From: an uncultured Clostridia bacterium
Lineage (GTDB): Bacteria; Bacillota; Clostridia; Christensenellales; Aristaeellaceae
NCBI GenBank assembly: GCA_934670175.1
Contig: CAKUOX010000005.1
Location: 1 to 64,000, forward strand
Direction of reading: 5' to 3'
DNA: 64,000 bases
A program made the translations under genes and the position numbers. Each line of letters starts with the position of its first letter. Position 1 is the stretch's first letter. A model generated the notes under the pieces. It was not told where the DNA came from, did not search any database, and saw nothing but the letters and a program-made list of their open reading frames with translations. Positions 49,834-58,897 of the stretch are shown in pieces.

Positions 49834-51111
49834 TCAGAGCAGGTCGCCGATGTCTCGAACGACCTTTTCAAAGATTTCGTCGATGCTGTCGCGCGAATCG
49901 ATCTCGTGCACGCGCGCGGGGTCGGCGGCGCAGATGTCCGCGTAGCCCTCGTAGACGCGGCGGAAGAAATCGTCGGTCTCGATCTCCAGTCGATCCAGGT
50001 TCTCACCCGCGCGCAGCCGCCTGAGCACGGCCTCACGGTCGCCCACGAACAGAAGCGTGCGATCGGGCACGGCCCGGTAGGCCACTGTATTTATTTGACG
50101 TATAAAGTCGTCTCCAAGTTCACGCCCGCGCGCCTGATATGCGAAGCTGGAATCCAAAAAACGGTCGCAGAGCACGATCTTGCCCGCCGCGATTGACGGA
50201 AGGATCACCGTGCGAACGTGCTCGGCGCGCGACGCGGCGTACAGCAGCGCCTCGCATTCGTCGCTCATGCCCAGATTGCGGATGTCCAGCACCACGTCGC
50301 GAATGCGTTCGGAGACGGCGCAGCCGCCCGGCTCGCGCGTGCACAGAACCTCGTAGCCGCGCGCGCTCAGATGCTCGGCCAGCAGCTTCAGTTGCGTGCT
50401 CTTGCCGCAGCCGTCCGCACCCTCGAAGGTGATGAACAGGCCGCGCTGCGGAGCCTCGCCGGGCAGCAGGATGCGCCGGAGCATTTCGACATTATCGGCG
50501 ATCTCATCCGCACCCGCGCGGAGCAGCTCCTCGCGCGTGCCGTAGCCATAGAGCGCGCCGACGGCGTGCAGCCCCAGCGCCCGTGCGGCCTCCATGTCGA
50601 AGCGCCGGTCGCCGACCATGACGGCGCTGTGCGGATCTATGCCCTCGGGCAGCGCCTCCAGGATCAGCGCGCGCTTGTCGGCATGGGTATTTTCTACCTT
50701 TATGCCCACGATCTTATCGAAATACGGCGTAAGGCCGAAGTATTCCACGATGCGCTCAATGAAGATCTGCGGCTTGCCGCTGGCCACCGCCAGATAGGCG
50801 CCGCGCCGCTTCAGCGCCTTCAGCAGCGGCGTGATGCCCGGATATACGCTGTTTTCCTTCCAGCCTGCGGCGTTGTAGCGCTCGCGATAATGGCCCACGG
50901 CCTTCAGCGCGGCCGCTTCGGAAAGCCCCAGGTATTCCTGAAACGCGGGCACCAGCGGCGGCCCTACGAATTTGCGCAGCGTGTCCTCCGCCGGTACGGG
51001 CAGCCCCATTTTTTCGCAGGCATAGGCCGCGCTGCGGGTGATGCCCAGGCCGGATTCGGTGATCGTGCCGTCAAAGTCAAAGAGGATCGCGCCGTAATTC
51101 AAATAAATCAT
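49834..51111 (-). CDS. tmk: HAD hydrolase fused to thymidylate kinase
   Basis: A 425-residue fusion. Residues 1-215 are a HAD phosphatase of the PpaX/Gph type (LFDFDGTITES with Asp12/Asp14, VASGKPQIF, MVGDRRFDMEAARALG). From about 224 a complete thymidylate kinase follows: P-loop FEGADGCGKSTQ (231-238), TREPGG, VLCDRFLDSSFAYQ and the lid RLRAGENLDRLE. It makes dTDP from dTMP and is likely the cell's essential Tmk. The start is uncertain: MIYLNYGA at 51111 or MGM two codons earlier, both with weak ribosome binding sites. It follows the 1122-residue gene's opposite end on the same strand. Confidence 0.92.
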   Translation of the reverse strand: MIYLNYGAILFDFDGTITESGLGITRSAAYACEKMGLPVPAEDTLRKFVGPPLVPAFQEYLGLSEAAALKAVGHYRERYNAAGWKENSVYPGITPLLKALKRRGAYLAVASGKPQIFIERIVEYFGLTPYFDKIVGIKVENTHADKRALILEALPEGIDPHSAVMVGDRRFDMEAARALGLHAVGALYGYGTREELLRAGADEIADNVEMLRRILLPGEAPQRGLFITFEGADGCGKSTQLKLLAEHLSARGYEVLCTREPGGCAVSERIRDVVLDIRNLGMSDECEALLYAASRAEHVRTVILPSIAAGKIVLCDRFLDSSFAYQARGRELGDDFIRQINTVAYRAVPDRTLLFVGDREAVLRRLRAGENLDRLEIETDDFFRRVYEGYADICAADPARVHEIDSRDSIDEIFEKVVRDIGDLL

Positions 51112-51232
51112 TCCCATCTCACATATTATGAAGGGGAGAGCAGGCAAGCGTCCCCCATCTGTAATTGTAATAAAGAAATATGACATTTCAAGCAATACGC
51201 CATGAAAACAGCTGGGCTTTCGGCGCGGGCGC

Positions 51233-51261
51233 TTGAAGGTTTGAAAGGGGTATGGTATGAT
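51233..51261 (+). promoter_or_regulatory. promoter of the small export protein gene
   Basis: TTGAAG (51233-51238), 17-base spacer, TATGAT (51256-51261). Confidence 0.65.
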
Positions 51262-51306
51262 ATTATAGATATCATAACGATTGGGTCGATAAAGGAGTTA
51301 TCTGCA

Positions 51307-51891
51307 ATGCTGAATACGCTCTTGACGCGCGGCGCGATGTTGCTGGACACTGCCGCACAGGCGTTCGCCTGGAATGCGCACATGCGCGAGATCATTATTA
51401 CCTGCCTGCTGAGCATGGTGCCCACCTACGAGGGGCGCTACGCCGTGCCGCTGATGCTGCGCATGGGCATGCCCACGTTCTGGGCATTTTTGCTGGCCGT
51501 GGTGTTTTCCACGCTGCCGATGCCGTTCATACTGCTGCTGCTGCGTCCCGTGCTGGACTGGTTCTACACGCTGCCGATCAAGCCCGTGCGCAAATTTGCG
51601 GCCTGGCTCGAGCGCCGCAGCGAAAAGAAGCGCGCCAAAATGAACGCCGACAGCGGGCGCGGCCTGCGCGGCAGGCTGAAGGGCAAGGTGTCCGAGGAAA
51701 CGATCGAGCTGATCGGCCTGTACATCTTCGTGGCGCTTCCGCTGCCGGGAACCGGCGCGTGGACGGGCAGCGCCATTGCTACGCTGTTTGAAATGAACCG
51801 GCTGAAGGCGGCGCTCGCCATCCTGCTTGGCAATATCACCGCCGTGGGCATTATGACGGCAATGGCCTGCGGGCTGTTTTCCATCATTTAG
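51307..51891 (+). CDS. COG2426-type small multidrug export protein
   Basis: A 194-residue membrane protein of the putative small multidrug export family. VPTYEGRYAVPLMLRMGMP is the conserved N-terminal block. A charged cytoplasmic loop (RRSEKKRAKMNAD) separates two membrane halves, and VALPLPGTGAWTGSAIATLF is the second conserved block. Transport activity is an annotation convention rather than proven. The start at MLNTLLTRG follows AAAGGAG; the upstream extension crosses the promoter. It ends with TAG, rare here. Confidence 0.88.
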   Translation: MLNTLLTRGAMLLDTAAQAFAWNAHMREIIITCLLSMVPTYEGRYAVPLMLRMGMPTFWAFLLAVVFSTLPMPFILLLLRPVLDWFYTLPIKPVRKFAAWLERRSEKKRAKMNADSGRGLRGRLKGKVSEETIELIGLYIFVALPLPGTGAWTGSAIATLFEMNRLKAALAILLGNITAVGIMTAMACGLFSII

Positions 51892-51951
51892 CGATCGCTT
51901 CTTATCACTGCTTACATTAAATAAGGAAACTGGCATACAGGGGGTGGGCGC

Positions 51952-54900
51952 ATGCTCAGGGCATACACGGGCGAAAACCATCTGCTGTCGGACGCGCTGC
52001 TATCGGAGGCCGCGCGCGCGCTGGCGGCGGACGAGGGCGATATTTACGTCGTGGTGCCCCGTCAGCTGACGCTGCTTACGGAGCGCACGCTGCTGTCGGG
52101 CTTGAAGCTGCGCGGCTCGTTTCGGCTGCGCGTGATCGCGCCGGCGCGCCTGTGTGCGGAGATATTTGCCGCCGCAGGCGGCCTGGGCGGCGTGCGCGTG
52201 GATGAGCGCGGCCGCGTGATGCTCGTGCGCCGCGCGCTGCGCGAAAGCGAAGGGCTGAGCGTGTACAGAAATGCGTGGCGCAGGCGCGGGTTCGCCGAAA
52301 AATGCGCCCGCCAGCTCGAAACCTTCCTGCAGGGCGGCGTGACGGTCGAGGATCTGCGCGCGTGCGCCGAGGGCTGCGGCGGCGTGCAGGCCGCGAAGCT
52401 GCGCGATCTGGCCGAGGTGATGTCCGGCTATCTTGCGCTGATCGCGGGGCAGTATCAGGACGGCGAAATGGAGCTGGTGGCAGCGGCAGAGCGCGTGCAT
52501 GCCGCGGGCTTTGCGCGAGACGCACATTTTTTCTTTTACGGCTTTGACATTATGCCCGCCACGCTGCTGCAGCTGATCGCGCAGCTTTCAGCCGACTGCG
52601 CGGACGCGGCGATCTTTTATCCCCTCATAAACGATGCGCGCGCGCGGGACGCCGACTGCTGCGAGGTGCTGCTGCGCCAGCTGGAGGGACTGTTTGAACG
52701 GGTCAGGCAGGCGGGCGGCGCGTTTGCGCGCATTATGCTGAAGCCGCAGGCGCAGACCGGCGCGATCGCGGCGCTGAGCCGCGAGCTTTTCGCGTGTCCG
52801 CCGCAGGCCTACGCGGGCGCGGCGGGGAATGTGAGCATACTTTCGGCGCGCGATGTGCGCGAGGAATGTATGGCGGCGGCGGCGCGCGCGCGCGTACTGG
52901 CGATGCGCGGCATGCGCTACGGCGATATGCAGCTGATCTGCATGGATATGGACGGCTACCGGCAGCCGCTGGAGGAAGCGTTCGTGCTCTACGGCGTGCC
53001 GCTGTTTATGGATCGCAGCCGCCCGGCTTCGCGCATGGCGCCTGCAGAATATCTGCTCACGGCGCTTAAGCTGATCGAAAAGAATTTTCGAACCGAGGAC
53101 ATGTTTGCGCTGATGCGCACCGGCTATACGGCGCTTTCCCGCGATGAGGCGGATCGCCTGATGAATTACGCCGTGGCGCGCGGCATCGAGGGCGGGCGCT
53201 GGCTCAGGCCGCTCACGCGCGGCGGCGAGGCGGAGATCCAGGCGCTGGAACCGATCCGCGCGCGGCTTACTGCGCCCATCGTAAAGCTCAAGAATGAAAT
53301 GAGGGCGGCAAAGGCGCTGCGCGGCCAGCTTACGGCGCTGTTTCGCTTCATGGAAGAGGCCGGCGCGCTGGAGAGGAGCCGCGAAACGCAGCAGGCGCTG
53401 ATACAGCGCGGCATGCGCGAGCAGGCGGGCGCGCTGGCGCAGGCGTGGAACCGCATCGTGGGCGCGCTGGATCAGATGGCCGCGCTGATGGGCGAGGCGC
53501 GCATGGGGCTGAGCGAATTGTCGGCGACGCTGCGCGAATCGCTGGACGCCGCCATTGTCAAGCAGCTGCCGCAGTCGGGCGACGCGGTCTTTGCGCAGGA
53601 TGCGCGGCGCATGCTGATGCAGCCCGCGCGGGCGCTGTTCGTGCTGGGCATGAACGACCAGAGCGCGCCGGACACCGACGGCCTGCTCACCGACGCGCAG
53701 CGCGCGTCGGTCGCGCGGCAGGCGAAGGCGTGGCTGGGGCCGGATGCGCGCGGGGGCGTGCAGCTGCGGCGCTTCTATTTTAAATCCGCCGTGGCGATGG
53801 CGGGCGAAAGGCTGTATCTGTCCTGCGCCATGGCGGGCGCAGACGGCGCAGCGCTGCGCCCGGGCATGGCCATGGAGCTGGCTGCGGCGGCGCTGCCGAA
53901 TGCGCGCAGGGTGAGCCGCGCGCAGCTAGCGTCCCTGCTGACGGCGGCGCCCGATGCGGCGCTGCGCGGCGTGGCGCGGGCGCTGGCGCGGCAGCGCGAC
54001 GGCGTGGCGCCGGAAAAGCTGGATGTGCGCGCGGCGTCGGCATTGCGCGCGCTTTCGGCGCGTATGCCCGAGCTGCAGAGCCGCCTGGGCGGCATTTCCA
54101 GGCTGCTTTCGGGCGGCGCGGAGAAGGAACGGCTCAGTCCGGCCTCGGCGCGCGCGCTCTATGGGCGGCTGCGCACGCAGAGCATTACGCGGCTGGAAAA
54201 ATTCGCGCGCTGTCCGTTCGCGTATTTTACCGATTATGGCCTGAAGCCCCTGCTTATAGAGCCGTTCGAGTTCGATCAGCGGCAGACGGGCACATTTCTG
54301 CACGAGGCGGTGCATGAATTCCTGCGCCAGAGCGGCGCTGCGCTCAACGATATGGATGCGGCCGCCGCGCGCGCGCGCATGGGCGCGATCGCCGATGCGA
54401 TGCTCAGGGACATGCGCGTCGGCAGTCCCATGGAGGACAGCTTCAGCGCGCGCGCCGAGGAACGCGCGCTGCGGGAAACGGCGTGCCGCTGCGCGCAGGT
54501 ACTGTGCAGGCAGATGCAGGGCAGCGCCTTCCATGCCGAATATCTGGAGCAGGATTTTGGCATTGAGGACGGCGCAAAGCGGCTGATGGCGGGCGATACC
54601 GTGCTCGAGGGCAGGATCGACCGCGTGGACTGCTGGCATGAGGGCAATGGTCTGCGCGTGATCGATTTCAAGCTCGGCGGGCGCAAGCTGGAGCTGGCGG
54701 GCGCGTATTACGGGCTCGCGCTTCAGCTGCCGGTCTACCTGGGCGCGGCGATGAAAAAGACGGGCGCGCGCAGCGCGGGCATCTATTATTTTCCGCTGGC
54801 GGACGGCGTAGTCGACAGCCAGAGCACCAGCCCCATCGAGATCGAAAAGGAACGCGAGAAGCAGTTTCAGATGCAGGGCCTGCTGCCGCGCGACGAGGAG

Positions 54901-55254
54901 CTGATCAAAGCGCAGTCGCCCGACCCCGAGGGCGTGCTCGGCGCGCGCTTCAAGAAGGGAGACGGCGGGCTGCAAAGCACCGTGCCCTGCGCGGACGCGC
55001 ACGAATTTGCGCATTTGGTGAACCACGCGCTGAAGCTGGCGCAGCGGCAGATCGATGCGATCCGCGGCGGCGAGGCTGCAGTCAGTCCGGCAAGTCTGGG
55101 CGGACACAGCGCCTGCACCTGGTGCAAGCTCCGCGCGGCATGCCTGTTTGACGAAAAGGCGGATGCGGCGAAGCAGCGCCGGCTGAAAAAAATCAAGTGG
55201 AACGAGGCGCTCGAACGCATTGCGCTGGAGAGCGACATGGAAAAAGAACGCTGA
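51952..55254 (+). CDS. addB: AddB-like helicase-exonuclease subunit
   Basis: An 1100-residue protein with the layout of AddB, which with AddA resects double-strand breaks. The C-terminal nuclease domain has RITRLEKFARCPFAYF-type entry (QSITRLEKFARCPFAYF), GTFLHEAVHEFL, LEGRIDRVD and VIDFKLGG (Asp/Glu/Lys of the PD-(D/E)XK site). The iron-sulfur cysteines C754, C1055, C1058 and C1064 fit the AddB pattern. The N-terminus (LRAYTGENHLLSDALL) lacks the Walker A seen in Bacillus AddB. addA is not adjacent: the next gene is convergent. GGGGGTG precedes the start. Confidence 0.85.
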   Translation: MLRAYTGENHLLSDALLSEAARALAADEGDIYVVVPRQLTLLTERTLLSGLKLRGSFRLRVIAPARLCAEIFAAAGGLGGVRVDERGRVMLVRRALRESEGLSVYRNAWRRRGFAEKCARQLETFLQGGVTVEDLRACAEGCGGVQAAKLRDLAEVMSGYLALIAGQYQDGEMELVAAAERVHAAGFARDAHFFFYGFDIMPATLLQLIAQLSADCADAAIFYPLINDARARDADCCEVLLRQLEGLFERVRQAGGAFARIMLKPQAQTGAIAALSRELFACPPQAYAGAAGNVSILSARDVREECMAAAARARVLAMRGMRYGDMQLICMDMDGYRQPLEEAFVLYGVPLFMDRSRPASRMAPAEYLLTALKLIEKNFRTEDMFALMRTGYTALSRDEADRLMNYAVARGIEGGRWLRPLTRGGEAEIQALEPIRARLTAPIVKLKNEMRAAKALRGQLTALFRFMEEAGALERSRETQQALIQRGMREQAGALAQAWNRIVGALDQMAALMGEARMGLSELSATLRESLDAAIVKQLPQSGDAVFAQDARRMLMQPARALFVLGMNDQSAPDTDGLLTDAQRASVARQAKAWLGPDARGGVQLRRFYFKSAVAMAGERLYLSCAMAGADGAALRPGMAMELAAAALPNARRVSRAQLASLLTAAPDAALRGVARALARQRDGVAPEKLDVRAASALRALSARMPELQSRLGGISRLLSGGAEKERLSPASARALYGRLRTQSITRLEKFARCPFAYFTDYGLKPLLIEPFEFDQRQTGTFLHEAVHEFLRQSGAALNDMDAAAARARMGAIADAMLRDMRVGSPMEDSFSARAEERALRETACRCAQVLCRQMQGSAFHAEYLEQDFGIEDGAKRLMAGDTVLEGRIDRVDCWHEGNGLRVIDFKLGGRKLELAGAYYGLALQLPVYLGAAMKKTGARSAGIYYFPLADGVVDSQSTSPIEIEKEREKQFQMQGLLPRDEELIKAQSPDPEGVLGARFKKGDGGLQSTVPCADAHEFAHLVNHALKLAQRQIDAIRGGEAAVSPASLGGHSACTWCKLRAACLFDEKADAAKQRRLKKIKWNEALERIALESDMEKER

Positions 55255-55262
55255 TATGGATG

Positions 55263-55302
55263 AGCGCGCCCGAATGGCTTGGCCATTCGGGCGCGCTTTC
55301 CT
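55263..55302 (+). terminator. terminator of addB
   Basis: A perfect 16-bp stem from AGCGCGCCCGAATGGC with its complement (55263-55278 with 55282-55297), followed by TTCCT. Confidence 0.8.
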
Positions 55303-55354
55303 AAGAAATATGGATCAGCAAAAACGTACCGACGATCCTTTATGTCGCATGGGA

Positions 55355-56884
55355 TCAATAGCCCAGCTCCGCACCGGCGTCGTACACCGGCTTTAGCGCG
55401 GGATAGAGCTTTTTATAAATGGCGTAGCTCCTGCGGTAGCCGTCCTGGTTTTCGGCCACGGGATGCGCCTCCGTTTCGGGGTGGATCACCTTCACGGCTT
55501 CGCCGAGATTCGCCCACAGCCCCGCGCCCACACCGGCGACCAGCACCGCGCCGTAGGCGCCGCCCTCGCTGGCGGCGGACATGGTGTACACCGGCAGATT
55601 GAAGATGTCGGCCTGCATCTGACGCCAGAGCGGGCTGGCCGCGCCGCCGCCGGAGGTGTATATCTTTTCGTTCTGCGTCATGCTGCCGAAAATGTCCACC
55701 AGCTGGCACAGCGAATAGGTCACGCCCTCCATCACGGCGCGGGTCATGTCGCCGCGCGTGGTGGTGAGGCTCATGCCGTAGAAGCTGCCGCGGCAGTTCG
55801 GATCGGGATAGGGGCAGCGTTCGCCCGCCAGATAGGGCGTAAACACCACGCCGTGAGCGCCGGGTACGGAGGCCTCGGCGTCCCTGCCCATGATGTTGTA
55901 TACATTTTCGCCGCCCGCCCTGGATTCGGCGATGGCGTTTTCACACAGCGTGTCGCGATACCAGCGATAGCTGCCGCCCGCGGAGAGCGTGCAGCCGAAG
56001 TCCGTCCACAGGCCGGGCTCGTTGCCGCAGAACATCTGCAGATCGCCGTTGGGGTTGTCTTCGTAGTGATCCAGTCCCATCGTTACGTTTCCGCTGGTGC
56101 CGATCACCACGCCCAGCACGCCGGGCTTTACCAGTCCACTGCCTACGGCCTGAATCACGGCGTCGCCGCCGCCCGCGTAGCAGGGCAGGCCCTCGGGCAG
56201 GCCTGTCAGCTCCGCCACGGCCTTGGTCACGCGCCCCGCCAGCGTGGTCGATTCCACGGCAGTGGGGAAGATGTCGCGCGGCAGACCCGCGATTTTGATC
56301 AGCTCTTCGCTCCAGACGCGGTTTTTCGTGTCGAAGAAGCCGGTGCCGGAGGCGTCGGATACGTCGATCATGATTTCACCGGTCATGCGATAGCGAATAT
56401 AATCCTTCGGGCAGATAAAGACCTTCATTTTGTTGAAGTTTTCCGGCTCCTCGTCGCGCAGCCACAGGATCTTGCCGCCGGTGTAGCCGGTGAGCATGCG
56501 GTTGTTCGTCAGCTTCAGCAGTGCATCCAGGCCGCCGGCCTTTTCAGTGATCCAGTCGCACTGCTTCTGCGTGCGCTGATCGCACCACAGGATCGCCGGA
56601 CGGATGACCGCGCCCGCCGCGTCCAGCGCCACCAGACCGTGCATCTGGCCGGAATAGCTCAGCCCCAGAATATCCTCGGCGGGAACGTTTGCCTTTTCCA
56701 GAATGACGCGCAGGCCGCGCACCACGCCCTGCCACCAGTCCTCGGGGTTCTGCTCTGCCCAGCCGGGCTTGGGCGTATACAGCGGGTATTCCTGCGTGGA
56801 CGAGGCGATGACCGCGCCCGTTTCGTTGATCATGATGCATTTCGCACCGGAGGTGCCCACATCCAGACCGATCAGGTATTTCAT
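55355..56884 (-). CDS. xylB: xylulokinase
   Basis: A 509-residue FGGY-family kinase making D-xylulose 5-phosphate for the pentose phosphate pathway. LIGLDVGTSGAKCIMINE begins the first actin-like domain; LSYSGQMHGLVALD is the XylB signature with catalytic region; GGGDAVIQAVGSG, YLAGERCPYPDP and IYTSGGGAASPLWRQM form the second domain. No xylose isomerase is nearby, but the fucose/arabinose-isomerase-like gene at 16671 could feed it. The start at MKYLIGLD has GGGAGG 11 bases upstream. Confidence 0.94.
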   Translation of the reverse strand: MKYLIGLDVGTSGAKCIMINETGAVIASSTQEYPLYTPKPGWAEQNPEDWWQGVVRGLRVILEKANVPAEDILGLSYSGQMHGLVALDAAGAVIRPAILWCDQRTQKQCDWITEKAGGLDALLKLTNNRMLTGYTGGKILWLRDEEPENFNKMKVFICPKDYIRYRMTGEIMIDVSDASGTGFFDTKNRVWSEELIKIAGLPRDIFPTAVESTTLAGRVTKAVAELTGLPEGLPCYAGGGDAVIQAVGSGLVKPGVLGVVIGTSGNVTMGLDHYEDNPNGDLQMFCGNEPGLWTDFGCTLSAGGSYRWYRDTLCENAIAESRAGGENVYNIMGRDAEASVPGAHGVVFTPYLAGERCPYPDPNCRGSFYGMSLTTTRGDMTRAVMEGVTYSLCQLVDIFGSMTQNEKIYTSGGGAASPLWRQMQADIFNLPVYTMSAASEGGAYGAVLVAGVGAGLWANLGEAVKVIHPETEAHPVAENQDGYRRSYAIYKKLYPALKPVYDAGAELGY

Positions 56885-56908
56885 AGTTTGGTGCCTCCCG
56901 TTTATCAT

Positions 56909-57565
56909 TTATTTTTTGTTCTTAAAGTGCCTGAGCCGCGCCGACAGCTTGGAGATCCTGCCAAAGTCGAGCCGGTTTTCCTCGCCGTGGAGCAGGCGCA
57001 CGATGTTTTTTCTGTGGCAGAACAGCGCCAGCGCGCCCATGAACGCGCTCGAGGCCACATACCAGCCATAGTTGGCATTGCCGACATGCAGCGCGGCCAC
57101 CAGCACCGGATAGAGAATGGAGGCGCAGATGGAGCCGACGGACACATAGCGCGTAAAGGCGGTAATGGCCACCACCAGCGCCAGCAGCGCCAGCGCGATC
57201 CATGGATCGACCGCGATGATCACGCCCAACGACGAGGCGATGCCCTTGCCGCCGTGAAAGCGGAAGAACACCGGAAAGTCGTGTCCCAGCACGGCGCATA
57301 CGCCGCCGAGCAGCATGCCGGTATCGCCGCAGAGCGCCCGCCCGAGCTCCGCCGCCAGATATGCCTTCAGGCAATCGCCCAGCAGCGTGAGCAGGCTGGG
57401 CACCCAGCCCAGCGTGCGCAGCACGTTCGTGCTGCCCGCGTTGCCGCTGCCGTGGCGGCGAATATCCATCACGCCGTAGAGCTTAGAGATCAGTATACCC
57501 ACCGATACGTTGCCCAGCAGGTAACCCGCCACTGCGGCGATAACATATTTGAGCCAGATAGCCAT
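56909..57565 (-). CDS. plsY: glycerol-3-phosphate acyltransferase PlsY
   Basis: A 218-residue membrane enzyme that moves an acyl group from acyl-phosphate to glycerol-3-phosphate, the first step of phospholipid synthesis. The three conserved loops are visible: GSGNAGSTNVLRTLG, the GGKGIASSLG loop, and a C-terminal RHKxN-like CHRKNIVRLL. The start directly abuts the der stop codon, so translation is likely coupled. The C-terminal tail after HGEEN is basic and slightly longer than usual. Confidence 0.96.
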   Translation of the reverse strand: MAIWLKYVIAAVAGYLLGNVSVGILISKLYGVMDIRRHGSGNAGSTNVLRTLGWVPSLLTLLGDCLKAYLAAELGRALCGDTGMLLGGVCAVLGHDFPVFFRFHGGKGIASSLGVIIAVDPWIALALLALVVAITAFTRYVSVGSICASILYPVLVAALHVGNANYGWYVASSAFMGALALFCHRKNIVRLLHGEENRLDFGRISKLSARLRHFKNKK

Positions 57566-58897
57566 TTACTGATCGTCTCTTTTCTTTTCACGCAGTATGA
57601 ATTTCAGCGGCGTACCCTCGAAGCCGAAGCTCTTGCGGAATTGCTTTTCCAGATAGCGCTCGTAGGAAAAGTGCATCAGGTTCTCGTCGTTGACGAAGAA
57701 CACGAAGCTCGGCGGCTGCACGCCCTGCTGCGTGGCATAGTATATTTTCAGGCGGCGGCCAGAGGTGGCCGGCGGCTGGAGCGCCGCCTGCGCGTCGGCC
57801 AGAATGTCGTTCAGCAGGCCCGTGGTAATGCGGCGGCGGGACTGCTCATACGCCTTTTTGACCTCCTCGAGCACGCGGTTGACGCGCTGGCCGGTCAGCG
57901 CTGAAATATACAGTATCGGCGCATACGCCATGAACTTCAGGCCCTCGCGTACCTCGCGGTTGAATTCGTTCATGGTGCCGGTGTCCTTTTCCACGGCGTC
58001 CCACTTGTTGATGACGATGATCGCGGCCTTGCCCTGCTCATCGATGTAGCCCGCGATTTTCGCATCCTGCTCGGTCACGCCCTGCGTGGCGTCAATCACC
58101 AGCAGCGCTACGTCGCAGCGGTCGATGGCCGCCAGTGCGCGCACGATGGAGAAGCGCTCCAGCGTCTGATAGCCGATGGCGCGCTTGCGGCGGATGCCCG
58201 CCGTGTCGATGATGATGAAATCGTCGCCTGCATCGTCGGTAAAGCGCGTGTCGATGGCGTCGCGCGTGGTGCCCGCGATGTCGGATACCATCACGCGCTC
58301 CTGTCCCAGAATGCGGTTCACCAGCGAGGACTTGCCCACGTTCGGCTTGCCGCATACCGCCAGACGGATCGCGCTGTCCTCCTCCTCCGTCTCATCCGGA
58401 TCGGGGAAGTAGCCGCACAATTCCTCCAGCAGGTCGCCCAGGTTCAGCAGGTTGATCGACGATATGCCGATCGGGTCGCCCAGACCCAGGTTGTAGAATT
58501 CATAGATGTTGTCCATGCTCTTGACGTGGTCGATCTTGTTGACCACCAGCATTACGGGCTTGCGCGTCTTGCGCAGCATATCCGCCACGGACTGGTCGTC
58601 CGCCGTCATGCCCGCCTTGCCGTCCACGAAAAACAGGATCACGTCGCAGGTCTCGATGGCGATCTCGGCCTGACGGCGCATCTGCCTGAGCAGCGGGTCC
58701 TCGCTCTGCGGGTCGATGCCGCCGGTATCGATCAGCGTGAATTTATGGTTCTGCCATTCGCAGTCCAGATATACGCGGTCGCGCGTTACGCCCGGCGTGT
58801 CCTCCACGATGGCGACGCGGCGGCCTGCCATGGCGTTGAAGAAGGTGGATTTGCCCACGTTCGGGCGGCCTACGATGGCCACTAGGGGTTTTGCCAT
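57566..58897 (-). CDS. der: ribosome biogenesis GTPase Der
   Basis: A 443-residue double GTPase (EngA) needed for 50S subunit maturation. The first G domain has GRPNVGKSTFFNAM, DTPGVT, DTGG and NKID; the second has GKPNVGKSSLVNRI, DTAGIRRK and NKWD. A C-terminal KH-like domain follows from about residue 350 (RRLKIYYATQQG, PPSFVFFVND). It overlaps the DUF512 gene by 16 bases and precedes plsY, a gene order often seen in Clostridia. GGAGGA lies before the start. Confidence 0.97.
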   Translation of the reverse strand: MAKPLVAIVGRPNVGKSTFFNAMAGRRVAIVEDTPGVTRDRVYLDCEWQNHKFTLIDTGGIDPQSEDPLLRQMRRQAEIAIETCDVILFFVDGKAGMTADDQSVADMLRKTRKPVMLVVNKIDHVKSMDNIYEFYNLGLGDPIGISSINLLNLGDLLEELCGYFPDPDETEEEDSAIRLAVCGKPNVGKSSLVNRILGQERVMVSDIAGTTRDAIDTRFTDDAGDDFIIIDTAGIRRKRAIGYQTLERFSIVRALAAIDRCDVALLVIDATQGVTEQDAKIAGYIDEQGKAAIIVINKWDAVEKDTGTMNEFNREVREGLKFMAYAPILYISALTGQRVNRVLEEVKKAYEQSRRRITTGLLNDILADAQAALQPPATSGRRLKIYYATQQGVQPPSFVFFVNDENLMHFSYERYLEKQFRKSFGFEGTPLKFILREKKRDDQ

